In this document: piece after piece, positions 7,673 to 13,663 of the stretch
Position numbering within the stretch: the stretch's first letter is position 1
Layout of the letters: every line of letters begins with the position of its first letter
NCBI GenBank assembly: GCA_009469665.1
Contig: SSTB01000309.1
Span: 1 to 13,663, forward strand
Direction: 5' to 3'
DNA length: 13,663 nt
Origin: Azonexaceae bacterium
GTDB lineage: Bacteria > Pseudomonadota > Gammaproteobacteria > Burkholderiales > Rhodocyclaceae
Program-made: the position numbers and the translations under genes
Notes under the pieces: generated by a model
The model's database searches: none
What the model saw: only the letters and a program-made list of their open reading frames with translations
What the model was told of the DNA's origin: nothing

Positions 7673-8951
7673 GGCAACTCCAGATGGGCGAGCTGCTCGA
7701 GGAAGCGCGCCTCGTCGGCAGGCTCGAGGCAGCGCAGGTCGAGGCGGAAGGCGTCGTCGCGGACGTGCCCGATGACCGGTACCGGCAGGGCACGGAATGC
7801 CGCTTCCAGGGACTGCAGCGCCTTGCCTGGACGTTTGGCCGTTGGGCGCAGTACCAGGGCCGACGAGGGCAGGCGCTCCACCGGCAGGGCGCCGCTGCCG
7901 ATCTGGCTGGCGCAGGGTTCGACGGTAACGGTGGCCATGGCGCCGACGGTGGCCTGCATGGCAGGCAACAGGCGTTCACCGGCGGCAGCGATGCCGGCCT
8001 GGGGCCGGGTGAGGAGGCGCAGGGTGGGCAGGCGTTGCCGCAGGCGGTCCGGGTCGCGGTAGAGGCGCAGCGTGGCCTCCAGGGCGGCCAGGGTCGTCTT
8101 GCCCACCCGCAGCGCCCGTTTCAGGGGATTCTTCTTGATCTTGGCGATCAGGTCCCGGCGGCCGACGATGAGGCCGGCCTGGGGTCCGCCCAGGAGCTTG
8201 TCGCCGGAAAAGGTGACGATGTCCGCCCCGGCGGCCAGGGCCTGCTGGGGCGTCGGTTCGGCGGGCAGGCCGTAGGCGGCGAAGTCGCACAGGGCGCCGC
8301 TGCCCAGATCCACCAGGAAGGGCAAGCCGGCACCGTGGGCGATGCGCGCCACCTCGGCCTCGGGCACCGCCGCGGTGAAGCCGGTGACGGCGTAATTGCT
8401 GGTATGGACCTTCATGAGGAGCGCGGTCCGGGGGCCGATGGCCTCCGCATAATCCTTGGCGTGGGTACGGTTGGTGGTGCCGATTTCCACCAGCCGCACC
8501 TGGGCCCGCCGCATGACGTCGGGGATGCGGAAGGCACCGCCGATTTCCACCAGTTCGCCGCAGGAGACCACGGCTTCCTTTCCTTGGGCCAAGGCGTTCA
8601 GGCACAGCAGAACGGCAGCGGCGTTGTTATTGACCACCGTGGCGGCAATGGCCGGGTCGCCACCGGCGACGATCTCGGTCAGCAGGGGCGACACCAGGTC
8701 GTCCCGGTCGCCGCGGCCGCCGTTGGGGAGATCGTACTCCAGGGCGCAGGGGGCGCGGGCGGCCTCGACCATGCGGGAGATGGCTTCCTCGGCCAGTTGG
8801 GCGCGGCCCAGGTTGGTGTGAAGCACGGTGCCGCTGAGATTGAACACCGGCCGCAGGCGGTGACCGGCTGGCGGCCGTGGCGATCGATGGCGTCGGCCAG
8901 TTGCTGGAGCAGGCGGTCGACGGAAGGGAGGTGGGGTTTTGGTGAGGTCAT
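7669..8951 (-). CDS. selA: L-seryl-tRNA(Sec) selenium transferase SelA, N-terminal deletion with frame change
   Basis: SelA is the pyridoxal-phosphate enzyme that turns Ser-tRNA(Sec) into Sec-tRNA(Sec) using selenophosphate. The core from [19 protein letters not shown] to the C-terminus (about 8856 down to 7669) aligns well from memory with E. coli SelA residues 80-463. It includes the PLP lysine in [13 protein letters not shown] (Lys codon near 8199). The N-terminal helix region is present in another frame from the ATG at 8951: [20 protein letters not shown] resembles the SelA start. The two join near 8858-8865, where about 43 residues expected from E. coli 37-79 are absent and the frame changes. 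The core frame itself stays open to an ATG at 9018, but that extension is unlike SelA. SelA N-terminal residues are known to contact tRNA-Sec, so a real lesion could matter. Real deletion and assembly error cannot be told apart here. The stop overlaps the VOC gene start. Confidence 0.88.
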
Positions 8952-9031
8952 CGTTTTCACCCGGACCGGGCAGAAAGCGTGGAAGGGAACGACTATTCTC
9001 GAAACCTACAGGCAGCATCGCCCGGTCGCCC

Positions 9032-9113
9032 CGAGCCCTTCGAATTGTTCAGGACAAGCCTGTCTAAGGGCGGCGCGTGATGGGCTTTCGGGCTCAGCCC
9101 GAACGGTGCGCGG
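9032..9113. repeat. Degenerate REP-like palindromic repeat between fdhE and selA
   Basis: Two neighbouring hairpins are visible. The first, about 9036-9070, has outer arms CCCTT/AAGGG and an inner CAGG/CCTG around the words TTCAGGACAAGCCTGTC. The second, 9087-9103, is a perfect dyad TTCGGGCT-C-AGCCCGAA. Words of the type CCCTTCGACAGGCTCAGG and CCGTTCGGGCTGAGC are widespread intergenic repeats in proteobacterial genomes, and this block looks like a decayed member. It lies just after the fdhE stop, where it might stabilise or end the mRNA, but neither strand shows a good T tract. Confidence 0.5.
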
Positions 9114-9130
9114 GAGCAGCCCGGCTCAGC

Positions 9131-10039
9131 TTACTCGCCGCCGGCGCCGATGAGCAAGAGGTTGGGGCCGGCGCGCTCGAAACCGGCTTCGTCCACCAGC
9201 ATGTCTAGGGCGATGGAGGCGAGGTCGTCGGCCACCGGGTCCACGTGGGCATTGTGGCCCTGGTAGATGATCTTGAGGTAGCTGTGGCAGGCGTCGCAGG
9301 ATTCGGCGCGGGCGATACCGTCGTCGCCGTCGATCTCGTGCAGGGCGAGCTGTTCGTCGTCGCCGCACAGGACGCAGGTGGCGCGGGGCACGTTCCACTC
9401 GGTGTTGCATAGGGTGCAGTGGGCGTAGCGCAGGTTTTCCACCGGGCCGTCGGCGCGAATGATGCTGGCCACCGGCAGGCTGCCGCAGCAGGGGCAGATG
9501 CTGCGGGCTTCCATGGGCGGCAGGCGGGCGGCGTCGAGCTGGGCGGCGAGGTGGGTGAACAGCACCTGCAGGGCGGCGGCCACCAGGGGCAGGCGGCTCA
9601 GGTCGTTCTTGTCCGGCTCGCTGGAGAGGAGCTGGTCGGCCAGCTTCTCCAGGCCGTCGCTACTGGTGACCAGGAGGGTGGCGAGGGTGTCGCGCAGGCC
9701 TTCGGGGGCATCGGGCTGCACCGTTTCGACGATGCGGCCGAGGGCGGCGCGCCAGGAGGGGGGACGCTTGTAGGAAGCAGCGGTGAGCGGCGGCATGCCG
9801 TGGCTGCGAGCGCGGTCGAGTTCATCGGCGTCGGGCAGGCCGACGTCGGCGACCTCCTCCAGGGCCTCGTGCTGCGCCCGGGACAGGCGGCCGAGGAAGG
9901 ACAGCCACTCGCCCAGGCTGTGTTCCTTGGCCAGCGCGTCGAAACGCTCGGCGCGGTCAAGGAAGATGCGGGCCGGATCGGGCAGGCGGATGGCGGGGAC
10001 GTCGCCCGAGGGTTTGATTTCGAAAATTTTCGAGGACAT
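9131..10039 (-). CDS. fdhE: Formate dehydrogenase accessory protein FdhE
   Basis: FdhE is a cytoplasmic zinc-finger/rubredoxin-like protein needed for maturation of Tat-exported formate dehydrogenases; it interacts with the catalytic subunit before export. The protein has 302 residues (E. coli about 309). Four CxxC motifs mark the C-terminal half: C182/C185, C208/C211, C222/C225 and C248/C251, with family landmarks LRYAHCTLCNTEW and ESCDACHSYLKIIYQ. The end AVADDLASIALD is also typical. The N-terminal part DRAERFDALAKEHSLGEWL (28-46) matches the usual helical start, and no later Met would retain it, so the ATG at 10039 is chosen. That start has no Shine-Dalgarno sequence: the preceding bases are pyrimidine-rich and come from the tail of a strong hairpin. 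It lies downstream of fdoI with 279 intervening bases that hold two structured elements. Confidence 0.94.
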   Translation of the reverse strand: MSSKIFEIKPSGDVPAIRLPDPARIFLDRAERFDALAKEHSLGEWLSFLGRLSRAQHEALEEVADVGLPDADELDRARSHGMPPLTAASYKRPPSWRAALGRIVETVQPDAPEGLRDTLATLLVTSSDGLEKLADQLLSSEPDKNDLSRLPLVAAALQVLFTHLAAQLDAARLPPMEARSICPCCGSLPVASIIRADGPVENLRYAHCTLCNTEWNVPRATCVLCGDDEQLALHEIDGDDGIARAESCDACHSYLKIIYQGHNAHVDPVADDLASIALDMLVDEAGFERAGPNLLLIGAGGE

Positions 10040-10042
10040 GGC

Positions 10043-10085
10043 GGGGAAAGGAAAAGGGGCGCCGGGATGATGACCCGGGCGCCCC
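10043..10085 (-). terminator. GC hairpin plus T-rich tail just upstream of fdhE (terminator or attenuator)
   Basis: On the minus strand, arms GGGGCGCCCGGG and CCCGGCGCCCC (10056-10085) pair around the loop TCATCAT with a single unpaired base, then TTTTCCTTT follows. This is the form of a Rho-independent terminator placed after fdoI, yet its tail ends only a few bases before the fdhE ATG at 10039. It could reduce readthrough from fdoGHI into fdhE and the sel genes, or act as an RNA processing or protection point. The plus-strand reading has no T tract, so the minus direction is preferred. Confidence 0.6.
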
Positions 10086-10109
10086 GTCAGCGCAAGCTGA
10101 ACAAACGAA

Positions 10110-10277
10110 CTAGTAGTCAGTCACATAGCATTGCGTCGATGCCGAGGCACGCATCCGCGCCCGGATCGCGCGAAGCGAACCACAGCCATAGCCGAAGCTA
10201 TGGCGAGGATGAGCGACAAAGCGAGCGGGGATGCGGGGCGTGCCGAACATCGCTGCACCTGTGTAACTGACTACTAG
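10110..10277. repeat. 168-base imperfect palindromic element, MITE-like, between fdoI and fdhE
   Basis: The ends are inverted repeats: CTAGTAGTCAGTCACATA at 10110-10127 and the complement of CTAGTAGTCAGTTACACA at 10260-10277, 16 of 18 identical. Similarity between the arms continues inward with gaps (CGATG, GGCACGC and GCATCC words on both sides). The exact centre is a perfect hairpin GCCATAGC-CGAA-GCTATGGC (10185-10204). On the operon strand that loop is the very stable C(UUCG)G. The outer CTAG at both borders could be a target duplication of the YTAR kind used by IS5-group elements, but because CTAG is itself palindromic this is not decisive. There is no coding capacity. It is most simply a miniature inverted-repeat element or a large structured mRNA element. 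Confidence 0.7.
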
Positions 10278-10318
10278 GCCAGGCCAGGGCACGCTCGCAT
10301 GCCTCGGCCTCCTGCCTC

Positions 10319-10939
10319 TTATTTGCCCGTCACCTGCCGATACCATCCTCGATGATGCTGCCGGGCCCAGGCCCGGGTCACCGTGCCGTACCACATGGCC
10401 CGGATGGTGCCTTTGACCCAGATGGCGGCATACACATGGACCATGATGAGGGCGATCATCACGGCGCCGGTGGCGGCATGGACAACGGCCCCCAGGCGCA
10501 CCAGGGTGATGTCGAAGCCGAAGTAGGCGCGCCAGATGAAGACGCCCGACACCGTCATCAGCAGCATGCACAGGGAGAGCGCCCAGAAGAGCGCCTTCTG
10601 GCCGCCGTTGTACTTGCCCTGCTCCGGCATGACATGGTCGTTACCGCTGACCATCTCGCCGGCCCGGGATAGCCACTCCTTGTCCGCCGGCGTCATGGCG
10701 TTGAGGTGCTTGAAGCGGAAGAACAGGGCAAGGAAACTCACCGCCATCAGCACACCGATAAAGGGGTGGAGGATGCGGGCCCACACGCCGCCGCCGAACA
10801 GCTGGGTGAGCGGGAAGAAGGCCGGGTGGAAGAAGGCCAGTCCGGAGAGGGCGAGCAGGATGAAGCATATGCCCACCACCCAGTGGTTGGCCCGCTCCGG
10901 CGCCGTGTAGCGTTGCAGGTCTTTCGGATCGCGGATCAT
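10319..10939 (-). CDS. fdoI: Formate dehydrogenase-N/O cytochrome b556 (gamma) subunit
   Basis: This is the membrane dihaem cytochrome b of the respiratory formate dehydrogenase; it passes electrons from the iron-sulfur subunit to quinone. It has 206 residues (E. coli FdoI about 211). Four hydrophobic segments are visible, beginning near residues 20, 54, 115 and 150. Histidines H19, H58, H154 and H168 fall at the places of the known haem ligands in FdnI. The motif [26 protein letters not shown] near the C-terminus is typical of the family. The ATG overlaps the fdoH TGA as ATGA, so it is translationally coupled. It is the last structural gene of fdoGHI; the palindromic element follows after about 40 bases. 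Confidence 0.96.
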   Translation of the reverse strand: MIRDPKDLQRYTAPERANHWVVGICFILLALSGLAFFHPAFFPLTQLFGGGVWARILHPFIGVLMAVSFLALFFRFKHLNAMTPADKEWLSRAGEMVSGNDHVMPEQGKYNGGQKALFWALSLCMLLMTVSGVFIWRAYFGFDITLVRLGAVVHAATGAVMIALIMVHVYAAIWVKGTIRAMWYGTVTRAWARQHHRGWYRQVTGK

Positions 10940-11832
10940 CTCGCTGCCTCCCTGTCCTCACGTTCGATTTCGTCTTCGGTTTCTTTCGAAACCTCGTTCG
11001 GGCCCTTGGTGACGTAGTGGAACAGGCTGCCCAGGGCGACCCCGGCCAGGGCCAGGGTGGCAAGAGGCTTGGCAGCGCCCTTCCAGAGTGCGACCAGCGG
11101 GCTGATCGACGGACTGGCTGGCAGGCCGGCGTAGAGGGTCGGCTGGTCGGCATGGTGCAGCACGTACATGACGTGGGTACCGCCGACCCCTTCCGGATCG
11201 TAGAGCCCCGCCTTGTCGAAGCCGCGTTCCTTGAGGTCGCTGACCCGCTTGGCCGCGTAGTCCTTCATGTCCTCCTTGCTGCCAAACTGGATGGCCCCGG
11301 TCGGGCAGGCCTTGGCGCAGGCCGGGGCCTGGTTCACCGCCACCCGGTCGGAGCACAGGGTGCACTTGTAGGCCTTGCTGTCCTTCTTGGAAATGCGGGG
11401 GACGTTGAAGGGGCAGCCCGTCACGCAGTAGCCGCAGCCGATGCAGTTTTCCTGATGAAAATCCACGATGCCGTTGGCGTACTGGATGATGGCGCCGGGG
11501 GCCGGGCAGGCCTTCAGGCAGCCCGGGTCGGCGCAGTGCATGCAGCCATCCTTCCTGATCAGCCACTCCAGCTTGCCGTTTTGCTCCACTTCGGAGTAGC
11601 GCATCACCGTCCACGAGTTTTCCGTGAGGTCCATGGGGTTGTCGTAGACGCCGTGGCAGTTACCCACTTCGTCGCGCACGTCGTTCCACTCCATGCACGC
11701 CACCTGGCAGGCCTTGCAGCCGATGCAGGCGGAAACGTCGATGAGCTTGGCGACCTCCACCGTCTGCCGGGCCTGGGGCGCCGGCGTGGTGGTGGCGGAG
11801 CGCTGTTTGATGTCTAGCGATTGCAGTGCCAT
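10936..11832 (-). CDS. fdoH: Formate dehydrogenase-N/O iron-sulfur (beta) subunit
   Basis: This four-cluster ferredoxin-like subunit connects the molybdopterin subunit to the cytochrome b. It is 298 residues, almost the same as E. coli FdoH (300). Sixteen cysteines in four groups are all present: C36/39/42/46, C97/100/105/109, C130/133/136/140 and C157/160/172/176. A single hydrophobic helix at about 254-274 anchors it to the membrane from the periplasmic side, and a short charged tail follows. There is no signal peptide, as in E. coli, where it is exported together with FdoG. The ATG at 11832 is preceded by GGAG and lies 12 bases after the fdoG stop. The N-terminus lacks the Tat leader seen in HybA, which helps tell the two apart. 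Confidence 0.96.
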   Translation of the reverse strand: MALQSLDIKQRSATTTPAPQARQTVEVAKLIDVSACIGCKACQVACMEWNDVRDEVGNCHGVYDNPMDLTENSWTVMRYSEVEQNGKLEWLIRKDGCMHCADPGCLKACPAPGAIIQYANGIVDFHQENCIGCGYCVTGCPFNVPRISKKDSKAYKCTLCSDRVAVNQAPACAKACPTGAIQFGSKEDMKDYAAKRVSDLKERGFDKAGLYDPEGVGGTHVMYVLHHADQPTLYAGLPASPSISPLVALWKGAAKPLATLALAGVALGSLFHYVTKGPNEVSKETEDEIEREDREAAR

Positions 11833-11844
11833 AACAGTTCTCCT

Positions 11845-13663
11845 TTACGCCTTCTCGATGTTGACCAGGAACGCCTTGTACTCCGGCGTCTGCACGTTGG
11901 CGTCACCCACGAAGGGGGTCAGGGTGTTGGTGAGGAAGCCCGGCTTCGTCGCCCCCTTGAACCCGTAGTGGATGGGGATGCCGACGGTGTGCACCTTTTT
12001 GCCGTCGACCTCCAGCGCCTTGATGCGCTTGGTCACCACCGCCACCGCCCGGATGAATCCCCGGTTGGAGCGCACCTTCACCTTGTCTCCGGCGGCGATG
12101 CCCTTCTCCTTGGCCAGTTCCTCGCCGATTTCGACGAACTGCTCCGGCTGCATGATGGCGTTGATCAGGCTCTGCTTGGTCCAGTAGTGGAAGTGCTCGA
12201 CCAGCCGGTAGGTGGTGGCCACGTAGGGGAAGTCCTTGGCCTTGCCGAAGGCCTCCATGTCGCCCTTGTACACCCGGGCGGCCGGGTTGCTCGTGGCCTT
12301 GGGGTTCTTCGGGTGCAGGGGGTTGGCTTCCAGCGGCGTTTCGAAGGGCTCGTAATGCTCGGGGAAGGGGCCTTCCGCCATCAGCTCGCGGCTGAACAGG
12401 CGGCCGACACCTTCCGGATTCATGATGAAGGGCATCACGTTCTCGTCCGGCTTGGCATCCGGGCGCATGTCGGGCACGTCGTTGCCGACCCACTTGTCTC
12501 CCGCCCACTTGAGCACCGTCCGCTTCGGATCCCAGGGCTTGCCGGCGAGGTCCGCCGAGGCGCGGTTGTAGAGGATGCGCCGGTTCACCGGCCAGGCGAA
12601 GCCCCAGTTGAGGGTCTGACCCAGGCCCGAGGGATCGGCGTTGTCGCGCCGGGCCGAGTTATTGCCGGCCTGGGACCAGACACCGCAATAGATCCAGTTG
12701 CCGCAGGTGGTGGAGCCGTCGTCCCGCAGGTGGGCGAAGGTACCCAACTGCTCGCCGGCCTTGGCCAACACCTTGGTGGGATCCTTGGGGTCGAGCACGT
12801 CGGCGAGGGCTTTGCCGTTGATCTCCCGCAACAACTCTTCCGGCGAAGGTTTCGCCGGCTGGGTGTAGGCCCAGGTGAGTTTGAGGATGGGATCGGGGAA
12901 GGCACCGCCGTCCTTGGCGTACATCTCCTTGAGCTTGAGGAAAAGGGCCGCCAGGATTTCGGTGTCGTCCTTGGAATCGCCGGGGGCGTCCGCCGCCTTC
13001 CAGCGCCATTGGATGACGCGGCCGGAATTGGTGAAAGTGCCGGCGGTCTCGGCGAACAGGGAGGTCGGAAGGCGGAAGACTTCCGTCTGGATCTTGCTCG
13101 GGTCCACCTCGTTGAACTCGCCGTGGGGCTTCCAGAATTCCGAAGTGTCCGTCGCCAGCGGGTCCATGATCACCAGGTACTTCAGCTTGGCCAGGGCGTC
13201 GCCGACCTTCCTCTTGTTCGGTACCGAGGCCAGGGGGTTGAAGCCCTGACAGAAGAAGCCGTTGATCTTGCCCTCGAACATGGCGTTGAAGATCGACAGG
13301 GTGTCCGACGCGCCCGCCAGCTTGGGCAGGTAGGCATAGGCGAAGTCGGTCTCCTTGGTCGCTGCGTCGCCCCACCAGGCCTTCTGCAGGCTGATGAACC
13401 ACTTGGGGAAGTTCTGGGGGAAGTTCATCTGCCCCGGGCGCAGGGGCTTGGGCGTGCGCTTTTCCAGGAAGCTCGCCAGATCCTTGTCGGCATCCAGCGG
13501 CGCTCCCAGGTAGCCCGGCAGATTCTGGGCGTAGAGGGCGAAGTCGGTGATGCCCTGGACGTTGGCGTGGCCGCGCAGGGCATTGATGCCGCCCCCCGCC
13601 ATGCCCATGTTGCCCAGCAGCAGTTGGATGATGGCCATGCAGCGGATGTTCTGGGAGCCGACG
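11845..13663 (-). CDS. fdoG: Formate dehydrogenase-N/O molybdopterin (alpha) subunit, C-terminal part only
   Basis: This is the catalytic subunit oxidising formate to CO2 in the periplasm, with a bis-MGD molybdenum or tungsten centre and one 4Fe-4S cluster. The window holds the last 605 codons; the frame stays open to the edge, beginning VGSQNIR and then LLLGNMGMAGGGINALRGH, which matches FdnG/FdoG in its middle. The family length is about 1016 residues, so roughly 400 N-terminal residues are missing. These include the Tat signal, the cluster cysteines and the Sec position (196 in E. coli). The C-terminal MGD-binding domain is complete (about 12250 down to 11850, with GDKVKVRSNRGFIRAVAVVTKR). 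The sel genes downstream make a Sec-containing form likely, but this cannot be read here. The stop is TAA at 11845-11847. Confidence 0.95.
   Translation of the reverse strand, partial: VGSQNIRCMAIIQLLLGNMGMAGGGINALRGHANVQGITDFALYAQNLPGYLGAPLDADKDLASFLEKRTPKPLRPGQMNFPQNFPKWFISLQKAWWGDAATKETDFAYAYLPKLAGASDTLSIFNAMFEGKINGFFCQGFNPLASVPNKRKVGDALAKLKYLVIMDPLATDTSEFWKPHGEFNEVDPSKIQTEVFRLPTSLFAETAGTFTNSGRVIQWRWKAADAPGDSKDDTEILAALFLKLKEMYAKDGGAFPDPILKLTWAYTQPAKPSPEELLREINGKALADVLDPKDPTKVLAKAGEQLGTFAHLRDDGSTTCGNWIYCGVWSQAGNNSARRDNADPSGLGQTLNWGFAWPVNRRILYNRASADLAGKPWDPKRTVLKWAGDKWVGNDVPDMRPDAKPDENVMPFIMNPEGVGRLFSRELMAEGPFPEHYEPFETPLEANPLHPKNPKATSNPAARVYKGDMEAFGKAKDFPYVATTYRLVEHFHYWTKQSLINAIMQPEQFVEIGEELAKEKGIAAGDKVKVRSNRGFIRAVAVVTKRIKALEVDGKKVHTVGIPIHYGFKGATKPGFLTNTLTPFVGDANVQTPEYKAFLVNIEKA

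Noticed and set aside
8952..9018. ATG at 9018 as the true selA start
   Set aside because: It is in frame with the SelA core, but the extra residues are Pro/Arg-rich and unlike SelA, whereas the other frame from 8951 encodes a recognisable SelA N-terminus.
7684..9153. 489-residue plus-strand open frame
   Set aside because: It is the antisense shadow of selA and its upstream region; the composition is Gly/Ala/Gln/Arg-rich with no family motif, while the minus strand encodes recognisable SelA.
9419..10270. 283-residue plus-strand open frame across fdhE and the palindromic element
   Set aside because: Antisense of fdhE, then runs through non-coding structured DNA; no ribosome binding site or homology that I recognise.

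Overview
The window reads as a GC-rich betaproteobacterial chromosome segment. Rhodocyclales-like is my best guess, from the coding style and the gene set, not from any search. Nearly all genes lie on the minus strand and serve anaerobic or microaerobic respiration with H2 and formate. Reading from high to low coordinates, the first block is a formate dehydrogenase-N type operon: fdoG (3' part only), fdoH, fdoI and the maturation gene fdhE. A complete selenocysteine (Sec) module follows: selA, a small VOC-fold (glyoxalase-like) gene, selB and the tRNA-Sec gene selC. A plus-strand HipA-family gene of the YjjJ type comes next, running convergent to selC and broken by a frameshift. Divergent from it, after a 484-base intergenic region, is a Hyb-type membrane-bound uptake hydrogenase operon (hybO, hybA, and hybB cut by the window edge).

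The genes fit together. FdoG in formate dehydrogenase N normally carries Sec, and selA/selB/selC supply its insertion, so enzyme, maturation factor and Sec decoding apparatus form one nearly continuous cluster. The Sec codon itself should lie beyond position 13663, so it cannot be seen here. Both the formate dehydrogenase and the hydrogenase are predicted to be Tat-exported, face the periplasm and pass electrons through ferredoxin-like subunits to membrane subunits and the quinone pool.

Non-coding features of note: (1) a 168-base, nearly symmetrical palindromic element between fdoI and fdhE (10110-10277), with 16/18-matching ends bordered by CTAG and a central hairpin that has a cUUCGg loop in the operon RNA; (2) a strong GC hairpin followed by a T-rich stretch just before the fdhE start, which has no Shine-Dalgarno sequence; (3) a good -24/-12 (sigma-54) promoter match upstream of hybO; (4) a degenerate palindromic repeat between fdhE and selA; (5) ATTCA-type repeats just ahead of the yjjJ-like gene.

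Two genes look damaged. The selA N-terminal region lacks about 43 residues with a frame change, and the yjjJ-like gene has a net one-base gain near 4180. Either could be real or a sequence/assembly error. No CRISPR array, rRNA gene, prophage or complete insertion sequence was seen.
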